A stretch of DNA of 64,000 bases from NCBI GenBank assembly GCA_016716535.1, contig JADJWD010000007.1:806001-870000 (forward strand), written 5' to 3'. The translations under genes were made by a program, and so were the position numbers. A model generated the notes under the pieces. It was not told where the DNA came from and searched no databases. It worked only from the letters and a program-made list of their open reading frames with translations. The stretch is from Betaproteobacteria bacterium. Its GTDB lineage: Bacteria; Pseudomonadota; Gammaproteobacteria; Burkholderiales; Burkholderiaceae_C. Positions 1 through 8,483 of this stretch are shown here, one piece after another; position 1 is the stretch's first letter; each line of letters begins with the position of its first letter.

Positions 1-1385
1 CGCAGCACCGCTTCATGGCCACCTGGCACCGCGACGCGGATGGCCAGGCGTGGATCTTCGTCAAGGGCGCGCCCGAGCGGATGCTCGACATCTGCGCGAA
101 CGAACTCGGCGACGACGGCGAGCGCGCGCTCGATGTCGACACCTGGCGCCGCATGGCCACCGATACCGCGGCACGCGGCATGCGTCTCCTGGGCCTGGCT
201 TGCAAGCGCGCCGGGCCGGCCGGCGAGCGGCTGACGTTTTCCGATGTCGAACACGGCTTCACGATGCTGGGGCTCGTGGGCATCGTCGACCCGCCGCGCG
301 AGGAATCGATCCGCGCCGTCGCCGAGTGCCACGCCGCGGGCATCCGCGTGAAGATGATCACCGGCGACCACGTCGAGACGGCGCGCGCGATCGGCGCGCA
401 GCTCGCCATCGGCGCCGGCAAGCCCGCGATCTCCGGCGCCGAACTCGCGCTGATGGACGACGCGTCGCTACGCAGCGTGGCGATGGAGGTCGATGTCTTC
501 GCGCGCGCCAGCCCCGAGCACAAGCTGCGCCTCGTGCAGGCGCTTCAGGAAGACGGCCAGGTCGTCGCGATGACCGGCGACGGCGTCAACGACGCGCCGG
601 CGTTGAAGCGCGCCGATGTCGGCGTGGCGATGGGCAAGAAGGGCACCGAGGCGGCGAAGGAGGCCTCCGACGTGGTGCTCGCCGACGACAACTTCGCGAC
701 CATCGCCGCCGCGGTGCGCGAAGGGCGCGCCGTCTACGACAACCTGAAGAAGTTCATCCTCTTCATGCTGCCGACCAACGGCGGCGAGGCGCTCGTCGTC
801 GTCGCGGCGATCCTCTTCGAGCTGACGCTGCCGCTGACGCCGGCGCAGATCCTGTGGATCAACATGGTCACCTCGGCCTCGCTCGGCATCGCGCTTGCGT
901 TCGAGCCGGCCGAGGCCGGCATCATGCGCCGCGCACCGCGCCCGCCTGGCCAATCGCTTCTGAGCGGCTTCTTCGTCTGGCGCGTCGTGCTCGTCTCGGT
1001 GCTGATGATGACCGGCGCGCTCGGCCTGTTCCTGTGGGAACTGGCGCTCGGCACGAGCATCGAAACGGCGCGCACGATGGCCGTCAACGCCATCGTCGCG
1101 GCCGAGATGTTCTACCTGATCAACAGCCGCCACCTCCTCGCCGGCGTGCTGAACCGCGAAGGCCTCACCGGCAACCGCGTGGCGCTCTGGGCGATCGCGG
1201 CCTGTGTGCTGCTGCAGGCGGCCTTCACGCACCTGCCGGTAATGCAGGGCATCTTCGGCTCCACCGACCTCGATGCCATCGAGTGGCTGAAGGTGCTCGG
1301 CGCCGGCCTGCTCGTCTTCGTCGTGGCCGAGGTGGAGAAGGTGGTGATCGGGCGCACGGCCTGGGCGCGGCGGGCGGCGGGGTAG
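1..1385 (+). CDS. P-type cation-transporting ATPase, C-terminal part (5' end outside window)
   Basis: Membrane ATPase that uses ATP to move a cation across the inner membrane. The window opens inside the nucleotide-binding domain (QHRFMATWH, like the conserved KRMS/T-V motif). It continues through KGAPE, the DPPR and TGD motifs of the P-domain (MITGDHVETARAI), and the hinge TGDGVNDAPALK. A C-terminal membrane domain follows with about six hydrophobic helices, including WINMVTSASLGIALAFEP. That motif and the C-terminal domain resemble P2-type (SERCA/PMCA-like) pumps rather than heavy-metal P1B pumps. The phosphorylated DKTG loop lies upstream and cannot be checked. The ion specificity is not assignable. 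The frame is open from base 3, so the first internal ATG is not the start. Confidence 0.93.
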   Translation, partial: QHRFMATWHRDADGQAWIFVKGAPERMLDICANELGDDGERALDVDTWRRMATDTAARGMRLLGLACKRAGPAGERLTFSDVEHGFTMLGLVGIVDPPREESIRAVAECHAAGIRVKMITGDHVETARAIGAQLAIGAGKPAISGAELALMDDASLRSVAMEVDVFARASPEHKLRLVQALQEDGQVVAMTGDGVNDAPALKRADVGVAMGKKGTEAAKEASDVVLADDNFATIAAAVREGRAVYDNLKKFILFMLPTNGGEALVVVAAILFELTLPLTPAQILWINMVTSASLGIALAFEPAEAGIMRRAPRPPGQSLLSGFFVWRVVLVSVLMMTGALGLFLWELALGTSIETARTMAVNAIVAAEMFYLINSRHLLAGVLNREGLTGNRVALWAIAACVLLQAAFTHLPVMQGIFGSTDLDAIEWLKVLGAGLLVFVVAEVEKVVIGRTAWARRAAG

Positions 1386-1427
1386 GTCGCGCGCAACACG
1401 CCTCGGCCCGCATCGCCTGCTTCGGTG

Positions 1428-1814
1428 CTACCAGTAGCGCGGCCCCGGGAACGCGGCCAGCGCGGGATCCGCAGTCACCAGCGGCAGGCCTTCGAGTTCT
1501 GCCTGGGCTGCCAGCAAGCGATCGAACGGGTCGCGGTGTTCGCTCGCGTAGCCGCCGGCACGCAGCGCATGCCGCTGCTGGATCGGCAGGGGCGTGAAGC
1601 CATCGGCCTGCACCAGTTCGGCGAACCGCGCCGCGGCCTCGGGGACCTCGTCGAGCTTGCCCAGCCGCTGCTTGATCGCGACTTCCCAGGCACTGGCCGC
1701 GCTGACGAAGACCTCGTTGCCCTCGTCCTTGATGGCACGCTGCGCCTTGGCGGACAGCCGCCGATCGGCGGTCCACCACCAAAGCAAGGCGTGGGTGTCG
1801 AGCAGCAGCTTCAT
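1428..1814 (-). CDS. vapC: VapC-type PIN-domain toxin
   Basis: Probable ribonuclease toxin of a type II toxin-antitoxin pair. The 128-residue protein is a single PIN domain of normal family length. Acidic residues that would bind Mg2+ are visible: D6 in LLDTH, E44 in AWEVAIK, D95/D98 in RDPFDR, and D116 in TADPAL. It lies 25 bases downstream of a Phd/YefM-type antitoxin gene on the same strand, in the usual antitoxin-toxin order. The target RNA is unknown. It is convergent with the ATPase gene, with about 40 bases between the stop codons. Confidence 0.9.
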   Translation of the reverse strand: MKLLLDTHALLWWWTADRRLSAKAQRAIKDEGNEVFVSAASAWEVAIKQRLGKLDEVPEAAARFAELVQADGFTPLPIQQRHALRAGGYASEHRDPFDRLLAAQAELEGLPLVTADPALAAFPGPRYW

Positions 1815-1839
1815 CGCCCGCGCAATGCCGGCCGCGCCT

Positions 1840-2073
1840 TCAACGCGGCTCCCACGCGTCGAGTTCGGCCGCCGGCAGCGGCTCGAAGAAGGCCGGGCCG
1901 ACTTGGCCCGCCAGACGGCCGCTTTGCCGCCGCGCCGGCACCGGCGCCAGCGGCACCAGCCGCGCCACCGGCTTGCCGGCCTTGGCCAGCACGATCTCGC
2001 GGCCGGCCTGCACCTCGTCGAGAAGGCGCGACAGGTGCGTCTTGGCTTCGTGCACGTTGACCGTCGAGTTCAT
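1840..2073 (-). CDS. Phd/YefM-family antitoxin
   Basis: Seventy-seven-residue antitoxin partner of the adjacent PIN toxin. The N-terminal part (MNSTVNVHEAKTHLSRLL, then a block ending in GKPVARLVPL) is the typical Phd/YefM DNA-binding fold. The C-terminal 30 residues, Pro- and Ala-rich and ending in LDAWEPR, would be the toxin-neutralising tail. The ATG at 2073 is chosen because the conserved family start follows it directly. The frame stays open far upstream but has no family similarity there. Autoregulation of the pair is known for the family; no operator was identified here. Confidence 0.85.
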   Translation of the reverse strand: MNSTVNVHEAKTHLSRLLDEVQAGREIVLAKAGKPVARLVPLAPVPARRQSGRLAGQVGPAFFEPLPAAELDAWEPR

Positions 2074-2276
2074 ATGAGCCTCATCAGACTTGGTCCAGTG
2101 GCTTAGTCTACCTGAAGCGCGCCGCAGGATCGGACTGCCTTGCACCGCGGGCGCCTGCCGCCGGCCGCGCGCGAGACTCCGTACGCGCCCATGCCAAGGA
2201 GCTGGCGTGGTCAATCCGCTGGTCGCCGGACGGCCCTGGCACGGCAGGTTGCCGCAAGGCGCCGCGGCGGCACCGG

Positions 2277-2810
2277 TCAACCCGTGCGGGTCAGCGCCGC
2301 GATGGCGCCGAGGACGACTTCGGGGTAGAGGTAGGCGTTGCCCGCCAGCGCCGGCCACGCGGACCTGTCGCGCACGCGGCGCGACGGGCGCTTCGTCGCG
2401 CGCTCGGCGGCAGGTGCGGCCGCAGGCTCGCCGCCGGGCCCACTGTCGCCCGCCCCTTCGCCCGCCGCCCCGCCCACCTCCTGCGCGAACGCACGCAGCA
2501 CGGTCGCCGCGCGGCCGAGCGCGGCCAGCAGTTCGGCCTCGTCGAGCAGCGGCGGCGGCTCGCCGTCGAGCATGAAGTCTTCCCACTCGAGCAGGTCGAA
2601 CAGGAACTGGCCGCCCTTGTAGTACGGGTGCGGCGCGAGCGCGGCGAGCCACGCGTCGGCGCGCGCGGCTTCGTCGCGGCGCATCGCCGCGCCGCGCCGC
2701 GCCAGCGTGCACAGCACCGCGCGCGCCTGCGCGTTGTGCCGGGCCAGCGCTTGCAGCAGCGCCTGATCGGCCAGGTTGAACGGCAGTGCCGAAGCCGGGC
2801 CGCTGTTCAT
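2277..2810 (-). CDS. Uncharacterised 177-residue protein in the isoprenoid block
   Basis: I do not recognise a family. The N-terminal 120 residues look helical (FNLADQALLQALARHNAQARAV, then DAWLAALAPHPYYKGGQFLFDLLEWEDFML). A low-complexity Gly/Ala/Pro segment and a basic stretch (KRPSRRVRDR) follow, then a short hydrophobic tail (YLYPEVVLGAIAALTR). No signal peptide is visible. It begins 31 bases downstream of the SCP2-polyprenyl synthetase gene on the same strand, so it is probably the last gene of that transcript. Third-position GC fits real coding sequence. The function is unknown. Confidence 0.6.
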   Translation of the reverse strand: MNSGPASALPFNLADQALLQALARHNAQARAVLCTLARRGAAMRRDEAARADAWLAALAPHPYYKGGQFLFDLLEWEDFMLDGEPPPLLDEAELLAALGRAATVLRAFAQEVGGAAGEGAGDSGPGGEPAAAPAAERATKRPSRRVRDRSAWPALAGNAYLYPEVVLGAIAALTRTG

Positions 2811-2841
2811 CGGCCGCTCACCGCGAAGGTCGCATTGCAGT

Positions 2842-4566
2842 TCACAGCGCGCGCGTGGTCACGTAGTGGGCGATCTGCCTGAGCACCGCCTTGGCCTCAT
2901 TGTTCCCGATGAACGCGAGGTCGCGTTCGAAGTGCCGCACGCCGCGGTGCGCAAGGCGGTCGGCGAGCGCAATCGCATAGTCGATCGAGCCGGCCTTCTT
3001 CATCGCCGCCAGCATCTCCTCGGCGTGCGCCTGCGTCTTGGCCTCGCGCGGCAGCGCGTTGATCGCGCGCATGCGCCGCTTGACGCGCTCGTTCGCGCTG
3101 CGGAAGAGATGGATCATCATCACCGTGCGCTTGCCTTCGAGCAGGTCGCCGAGCGCCTCCTTGCCGTAGCGCTCGGTCTCGCCGACGAGGTTGAGCACGT
3201 CGTCCTGGATCTGGAACGCGATACCGATCAGGCGGAAGGTCTCGTTGAAGCGCGCCAGCACCTCGGGGTCGGTGACGCCGGCGCACACCGCGCCCATGCG
3301 CGCCGGCGTGATGCAGGTGTACCAGCCGGTCTTCTGCGTGCTCATGCGGAAGTAGTCGGCGTCGCGCGGCGGCACGACGTTGCGGCGGATCCAGCCGAGT
3401 TCGACGGCTTGGCCCTCCACCGTCTCGCGGCACATGTGCAGCACCTCGTGGATCAGCGCCAGCGTGCCGGCCAACCCGCGCGTGGGCAGGTTCGACAGCA
3501 CGAGGTCGACCGCGAACAGGTTCATGCCGTCGCCGGCGTTGACCGCGATGCCGACGCCGTACTTCTGGTGCAGCGTCGGCCGGCCGCGGCGGTGCGTCGA
3601 GCCGTCGGCGATGTCGTCGTGGACGAGAAAGCCGTTGTGGAACATCTCGAGCGCGGCGGCGGCGCGCACGCCGTGCTCGAGCGCACCACCGAGCGCCATG
3701 CAAGTTGCGATGACGAGCGTGGGCCTGAGGCCCTTGCCTTCGCGCGTGACGTAGTCGCGCATCGGCTCGTACAGCTCCTCGCGCGGCGCGCGGCGCTTGG
3801 GCAAGAGCGACAGGATCTCCTCGGTGACGCGGGCCTTGAAGCGCTGCATCGTCTGCTGGAGGTCGTTGTCGAACACCGGCGGCTGGTCGCCCCAGGCGTG
3901 GCCGCGGCGGCCGTCCCAGAGGCTGCGCGCGCGCGCGAAGAACGGCGGGTGATCGGCGCGCCGCAGCTCGACGTCGGCCGGGTAGCGGCGGTCGAGGTAG
4001 TCGAGCGCCGGCCACTGGCTGGGCGCCCGCTGCGCGACGCCGCGCCGCCGTGCCGGTGCCTCGGTGCGCACCGGCTCGCGCCAGCGCGCCGCGTGCTGCT
4101 CGCGGTAGGCCGCCCACAGCGCCTGCACCGCGCGCAGGCCGCTCGCGCGCTGCGCCAGCAGCGCGAAGCAGCGCCAGGTGGCGAGCACCTCCTCGCGCGT
4201 GCCGCGCACGTCCAGGCTGCCGGCGAAGAGCGCGTCCACGGGCTTCCTGTCGGCGTCGAACAAGAGCTTCAGCGAGCGGTCGTCGAAGTGCACCGCGACC
4301 GACGGCGTTTCGGGTTCGGTGGGTGTCGCGACGAGCCGGCTGTGCTCGCGGTGCAGCGACGCGTGGCTGCCGTCGCCGAAGTGCAGCGCGAGGTGCACCG
4401 CGGCCAGCTCATGCGCCGCGGCGGCCATCACGGCCGGCGCGCGCGCGCCGATCGTCTCGACGGTGGCGACGAGCAGCGCGGCGGAGCTGCCGAGGTCGGC
4501 GAGTCGATCGAGACCGTTGCCGTTGCCGTTGCCGGTGCCATTCCCGGCGAGGCTAGCGCGCGGCAT
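2842..4566 (-). CDS. SCP2-like domain fused to polyprenyl (isoprenyl) diphosphate synthase
   Basis: A 574-residue fusion. Residues about 25-155 resemble a sterol-carrier-protein-2 fold: a helical start, then a strand-rich part (SVAVHFDDRSLKLLF) and a closing helical segment. Residues about 235-574 form a trans-isoprenyl diphosphate synthase. GKGLRP is at 278-283. The first Asp-rich motif, DDIAD, is at 317-321 in HDDIADGSTHRRG. The second, DDVLN, is at 455-459 in FQIQDDVLNL. The enzyme family condenses IPP with allylic diphosphates; chain length cannot be read safely. Most such synthases are 300-350 residues and lack the SCP2 part, which may hold a lipid product. A (Gly-Asn)n tract lies at residues 9-18. 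The ATG at 4566 overlaps the end of the CrtC-like gene by 14 bases, suggesting coupling. Confidence 0.85.
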   Translation of the reverse strand: MPRASLAGNGTGNGNGNGLDRLADLGSSAALLVATVETIGARAPAVMAAAAHELAAVHLALHFGDGSHASLHREHSRLVATPTEPETPSVAVHFDDRSLKLLFDADRKPVDALFAGSLDVRGTREEVLATWRCFALLAQRASGLRAVQALWAAYREQHAARWREPVRTEAPARRRGVAQRAPSQWPALDYLDRRYPADVELRRADHPPFFARARSLWDGRRGHAWGDQPPVFDNDLQQTMQRFKARVTEEILSLLPKRRAPREELYEPMRDYVTREGKGLRPTLVIATCMALGGALEHGVRAAAALEMFHNGFLVHDDIADGSTHRRGRPTLHQKYGVGIAVNAGDGMNLFAVDLVLSNLPTRGLAGTLALIHEVLHMCRETVEGQAVELGWIRRNVVPPRDADYFRMSTQKTGWYTCITPARMGAVCAGVTDPEVLARFNETFRLIGIAFQIQDDVLNLVGETERYGKEALGDLLEGKRTVMMIHLFRSANERVKRRMRAINALPREAKTQAHAEEMLAAMKKAGSIDYAIALADRLAHRGVRHFERDLAFIGNNEAKAVLRQIAHYVTTRAL

Positions 4567-5647
4567 CGGCCCCTCCGGCGAACTCGACGATGCCGCGCGT
4601 GCGGATCTCGAAGCGCTCGCGGCCCAGGCGCCCGGCCAGCAGGCAAGGCCCCACGACCTCGTGCACGCTGAAGGGCGCCAGGCTCGTCTCGCTCGGGATG
4701 ACGATGCGCGCCGCGGCCTCGGACTCGAAGTCGAGCAGCACGGAGTCGCCGCCCAAACGCGCGCTGATGACGAGCCGCCGCGGCACCGGCGCCATCGGCG
4801 GCTCGCCGAAGCGCCGCGCGAGCGACGGCACAAGCGCCACCGCGTCGCGGTCGAGCACGCCGCGCACCGCCAGGCTCACGCAGCGGCGCGGGAAGTGGCG
4901 CACCAGGCGCCCGCGCCGCCACAGCATCACCGAGGCGGTCGTCGCATCGGCGGGCGACGCCGGCATCGTCGGGCGGATGAAGGTGAACACCGCGGCCCAC
5001 GGCGGCGGCTCGGCGTCGTCGCCCGCGAGGTCGTTGGCGAAGCCGAACACCCATTCGCCGAGTTCGGGCCAGCCCCAGCGCCCGCGCACGCGCTCGTGGT
5101 AGCCGACCGCATCGACGCCGCGATGCACGCGGCCATTGAGCCGCCAGGTACCGCGTGCGCGCACGCCGGCCTCGCTTTGCCAGCGCAGGTGGTGGTCGCC
5201 GGCGAACGGCGCGCACTGGCTGGTGCAGGGGTGCGCGGTGCGGCGCAGTTGCAGGTCGACCGCGGGCTCGCCGGCGGTGGAGGCGAGCGTCAGCCGCGAA
5301 GACTCGCCCAGCGCATGCGGCTGGCGGAACGCCGACCACGGCGGCGCCGAGATGTCGGCGTTGAACGGGCTCGCGCACCACGGCTGGCCGCGCTCGTGCA
5401 GCACCACGATGGTGGTGAAGCGGGTCGCGTCGCCGCTCGCGTCCGGCCCCAGCCAGGCGGCGTTGGCGACCATCGCCAGGCGCCCGTCGCGCGACAGGAA
5501 GGCGTAGTGCAGCCAGCGCCGCTCGATCGGGTCGACGAGGTCGATGCGCGGAAACGGGCCGGCGGGCCCGAGCGCGGCGAGCCCGGGCAGCGGGCCGGCC
5601 GCGAGCAGCGGCTCCGGGGGTGGATGAAACGATCGCAGCGCCGTCAT
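4553..5647 (-). CDS. CrtC/AttH-like lipocalin-fold protein (carotenoid 1,2-hydratase-like)
   Basis: A 364-residue protein resembling the hydroxyneurosporene synthase (CrtC)/AttH superfamily, whose members have two lipocalin-like barrels. Visible features: an N-terminal strand-rich part (RRWLHYAFLSRDGRLAMVANAAW) and a central GYHERVRGRWGW motif at residues 182-193, which matches the family position GYHDHNxG. A second strand-rich half ends with EFAGGADAAR. CrtC adds water to acyclic carotenoids, but no crtB, crtI, crtD or crtF is in this window. The central motif also departs from the carotenoid form, so the substrate is unknown. It is the first gene of a minus-strand unit with the polyprenyl synthase and is divergent from the five-gene plus-strand operon. 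Confidence 0.7.
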   Translation of the reverse strand: MTALRSFHPPPEPLLAAGPLPGLAALGPAGPFPRIDLVDPIERRWLHYAFLSRDGRLAMVANAAWLGPDASGDATRFTTIVVLHERGQPWCASPFNADISAPPWSAFRQPHALGESSRLTLASTAGEPAVDLQLRRTAHPCTSQCAPFAGDHHLRWQSEAGVRARGTWRLNGRVHRGVDAVGYHERVRGRWGWPELGEWVFGFANDLAGDDAEPPPWAAVFTFIRPTMPASPADATTASVMLWRRGRLVRHFPRRCVSLAVRGVLDRDAVALVPSLARRFGEPPMAPVPRRLVISARLGGDSVLLDFESEAAARIVIPSETSLAPFSVHEVVGPCLLAGRLGRERFEIRTRGIVEFAGGADAAR

Positions 5648-5819
5648 CGGTCGGCCCGATTCTGGCCGCGACAGTGCCCGCTGCTTCAGCCCGGCGCACG
5701 ACGCCGCGGCCGCGAATCTAGGGGAGGCGGCTTGTCGCCGGCAGACGGCCGGCCTATCGTGAACCGCCCCATAGAGCTTGCTCAATGCGCGGCCTCCATC
5801 ACACGCTAGGCTGAATTCG

Positions 5820-6701
5820 ATGAGCGAATCGTCGCCGCCTCCCGAATCGCGCCGCGCGGGCTTGGCAATTCGCCCCGGGCGGGCGAAGTTTCCGCGCCCC
5901 GCCCGCTCGGCCGCGACGGCGCCCACCGCCGCGATCCAACCGATCGCCTTCGAGCCGCTCGAAATCATGAGCCACCGCGCGCTCGCCGCCGCGCAGCGCG
6001 AGGTGGCGGCGCGCGTGGACAGCGCGCCCGAGCTGGCGGTGATGCTGCTGATCAACCCGGTGCTTGCCTTCGAGCGCCTGGGCGTCAAGCTCAGCCCCGA
6101 GATGGCTCACCACGTGCTGCACACGATCCAGCACCCGAAGGCGCTGCGCACGCGCCGCGACGAGCTGGAGGCCAAGCTGCAAGAGGCGCTCGGCGAGCCG
6201 CCGCAGCCGACCGACGCGGTGTGGAACCGCCACTTCCTGTTCGAGCTGCGCCGGCTGAAGCCGCTCGAGATCGGCGGGCGCGAGCCGGTCTACCGCCCGC
6301 CGCTCGGCGAGGCCGAGAGCGCAAAGCTGCATGCGCTCAGGCCCGCCGGCACCGCGCGTTATCCGCAGCCGCGATTGCTGGCGCCGCGCAACCGCGTCGG
6401 CGCGGTGCCGTTCAACCCGGCGTTGCGCCGCATCGACCTCGACGCGCCGGCGCCCAAGCTGCCGGTGGCCAAGGAGCTGCCCGGGCAGGTGCCGCTCGAA
6501 GACCTGTGGTTCTACAAGGACCTCGATCCGATCGTGCGCGACGCGCTCGAGCTCGGCGTGATCCGCCGCCGCGCCTTCCCGGTGCACTCGCCCGACAGTT
6601 TCCGCAGGATCCTCGAAGGCACGAAGTCCAACGCGTTCAGGCGCTGGATCACGAGCATCCGCTTCAACCCGCCGGCGCGCAAAGGCGGCGAGGCGGAATA
6701 G
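5820..6701 (+). CDS. Uncharacterised protein, first gene of five-gene operon
   Basis: A 293-residue protein of no family I can name. The N-terminal 50 residues are Pro/Arg/Ala-rich. A helical core follows (MSHRALAAAQREVAARV, then LLINPVLAFERLGVKLSPEM, then HHVLHTIQHPKALRTRRDEL). The C-terminal part is basic and Pro-rich, with a repeated aromatic/helical patch (EDLWFYKDLDPIVRDALELG). There is no signal peptide or membrane segment. The ATG at 5820 is preferred over an upstream ATG at 5778 because the latter adds only a short stretch unlike the rest and intrudes on the divergent promoter region. The next gene starts 27 bases downstream, and all five genes share strand and short spacing. Confidence 0.7.
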   Translation: MSESSPPPESRRAGLAIRPGRAKFPRPARSAATAPTAAIQPIAFEPLEIMSHRALAAAQREVAARVDSAPELAVMLLINPVLAFERLGVKLSPEMAHHVLHTIQHPKALRTRRDELEAKLQEALGEPPQPTDAVWNRHFLFELRRLKPLEIGGREPVYRPPLGEAESAKLHALRPAGTARYPQPRLLAPRNRVGAVPFNPALRRIDLDAPAPKLPVAKELPGQVPLEDLWFYKDLDPIVRDALELGVIRRRAFPVHSPDSFRRILEGTKSNAFRRWITSIRFNPPARKGGEAE

Positions 6702-6728
6702 AGCGGACCGAAGCCAGCAGAGCCGCCC

Positions 6729-8465
6729 ATGAGCCTGACGGCCAACTTCGACTACTGCGTGCAGCTCGGCCTCGCGCCGGTGAAGACGATCTTTCACCTC
6801 GCGCTGAAGAACGAGGAGCTGTTCCAGCACAACGTCGGGCCGTTCGAGCGCACCTTCTCCGGCCGCACGCTCACCGTGAGCGCGCGCCTGCTCGACGACG
6901 AGACCGACCCGGCCGACCTCGAGTTCGCCGACGACAAGCACATCCGCTTCATGCTGCCGTTCGAGCTGACGGTGCTGACGCCCGATGCGCCCGACCCCTC
7001 GCTCGCGAGCGTCACGCTGAAGGCCACCTGCACGTTGCCCGGGGCGCTGGCCAACTGGCCGGTGGACGGCGAAGACCAGCTCGGCGTCGACTTTTCGGCC
7101 GTCACTGCCGCCGACGTCACGGTGCCGTCCGTCACCGGCCTGCCGGCGCTCGACGCCGCGCGCTTCCTCGCGGCGATCCACACCAAGTACGTCGCGCTGC
7201 CGACGCGCACCTTCACGCTGGCCGACAACGTGCTCGTCATCTACGACGGCAACCGCGACCCGCTGCTGGTGCCGCCGAACGAGGCCATGCCGGCCGAGAT
7301 CCAGACCGCGATCGAGGTGCACGACGGCAAGCAGTACCTGAAGGTGACGCTGCCGCTGCACGCCACGGTGCCTTCGGCGCTGGGCTTCGCGCACTACGGC
7401 CACGCGAGCTTCTGGCGCGAGATCGTGATGGGCGACGCGACGGTGTCGGTGAACATGGGCACCGAGCCCGCCGCGGCGGCGCTGAAGACGACGATCGACT
7501 TTGCCGGCACGCCCTCGTTCGAGGCCACGGTGGCCGCCACGCTGCAGCCGCTGCTCGTCGGCCGGCTCGCCGGCTTCGGCACCATCACCGAGCCGTGGTT
7601 CACCGAGGCCACCGCCAAGAGCCTGCTCGCGGCCGAGGTCGCCGCCTATGTGTCGACGCGGCGATTCCCGCTGTACACGCCGCGCTCGGGCGACCCGGCG
7701 GTGCCGCTGTCCACGCCGGTCGGCTTCTTGCTGCCGGCCGAAGGCATCCTCGCCGTGCTGATGAACCGGCGCGATGCGGGCGTCGCCGACCACGCGCCCG
7801 ATGCCTTCCTCGGCAGCCACCAGGTGGCGCTGGCGGTGGGCCGCGCGGCGCTGGACGAGATGATCCAGCGTGCGATGAACGAGCAGTTCCCGGGCGTCAA
7901 CACCGACGGCGGCGCCGAGGTCAGCACCGACGAAGGCACGGCGACGCTGTACACGCTGACCGTGACGCCGTCGGACGCCGGCACGCACGATCAGAGCGAA
8001 GGCCACCTGTGGGCGAGCGGCTTCGCCGAGGTGCACATCGACTGCTGGCCCGACCCCGATGTCACCTTCGACGGCCCGATCTTCCTGCGCGCGGTGCTCA
8101 CCGAGACCGACGAGGAGTGTTCGATGCGCGTCGAGCCCGAGATGGGCGAGTTCGACGCCGGCCAGAGCTGCTGCGACGTCTTCATCGACATCCTGATTCC
8201 GGTGGTCGGCATCGTGATGCTGATCGTCATCGAGTCGATGATCGACAAGGTCGGCGGCGAACTCGCGGCCGATTTCGCCGGCCAGCAGGCGCGCCACATC
8301 GAGGCGATTCCGCCCTTCGTCGCCGGTGTCGCCGAACTGCAGGCGTGCCTCGAAAGCCTCACGGTCAGCAGCCAGGGCCTGGTGTTCCCCGGCAAGCTGC
8401 GCATCCGCCGCGAGGGCCGCAGTTTCGAAGACCTGTCCGAATCGGGCGACCTGCCTCGCCCCTGA
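6729..8465 (+). CDS. Large beta-rich uncharacterised protein with one internal hydrophobic segment
   Basis: A 578-residue protein without a recognisable domain. Most of it alternates hydrophobic and polar residues, as in long beta strands (RTLTVSARLL, KHIRFMLPFELTVL, KQYLKVTLPLHATV). Two similar halves may be present, about residues 1-250 and 250-480. A strongly hydrophobic stretch at about residues 483-505 (FIDILIPVVGIVMLIVIESM), directly after a Cys-Cys pair, could be a buried or membrane-inserting helix. The architecture recalls tubular lipid-binding (TULIP/BPI/P47-like) proteins, but that is only a shape-based guess. It is the second gene of the operon, followed after 18 bases by the next, with AAGGAGG before that start. 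Confidence 0.7.
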   Translation: MSLTANFDYCVQLGLAPVKTIFHLALKNEELFQHNVGPFERTFSGRTLTVSARLLDDETDPADLEFADDKHIRFMLPFELTVLTPDAPDPSLASVTLKATCTLPGALANWPVDGEDQLGVDFSAVTAADVTVPSVTGLPALDAARFLAAIHTKYVALPTRTFTLADNVLVIYDGNRDPLLVPPNEAMPAEIQTAIEVHDGKQYLKVTLPLHATVPSALGFAHYGHASFWREIVMGDATVSVNMGTEPAAAALKTTIDFAGTPSFEATVAATLQPLLVGRLAGFGTITEPWFTEATAKSLLAAEVAAYVSTRRFPLYTPRSGDPAVPLSTPVGFLLPAEGILAVLMNRRDAGVADHAPDAFLGSHQVALAVGRAALDEMIQRAMNEQFPGVNTDGGAEVSTDEGTATLYTLTVTPSDAGTHDQSEGHLWASGFAEVHIDCWPDPDVTFDGPIFLRAVLTETDEECSMRVEPEMGEFDAGQSCCDVFIDILIPVVGIVMLIVIESMIDKVGGELAADFAGQQARHIEAIPPFVAGVAELQACLESLTVSSQGLVFPGKLRIRREGRSFEDLSESGDLPRP

Positions 8466-8483
8466 ACGCATCAAGGAGGCCTT

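Noticed and set aside
1428..2073. Toxin-antitoxin pair as a novel system
   Set aside because: Gene order, sizes and motifs are those of an ordinary PIN toxin with a Phd/YefM-type antitoxin.
4553..5647. Calling this gene crtC and predicting carotenoid synthesis
   Set aside because: No phytoene synthase, desaturase or other carotenoid gene is in the window and the central motif is altered, so only a superfamily assignment is supported.
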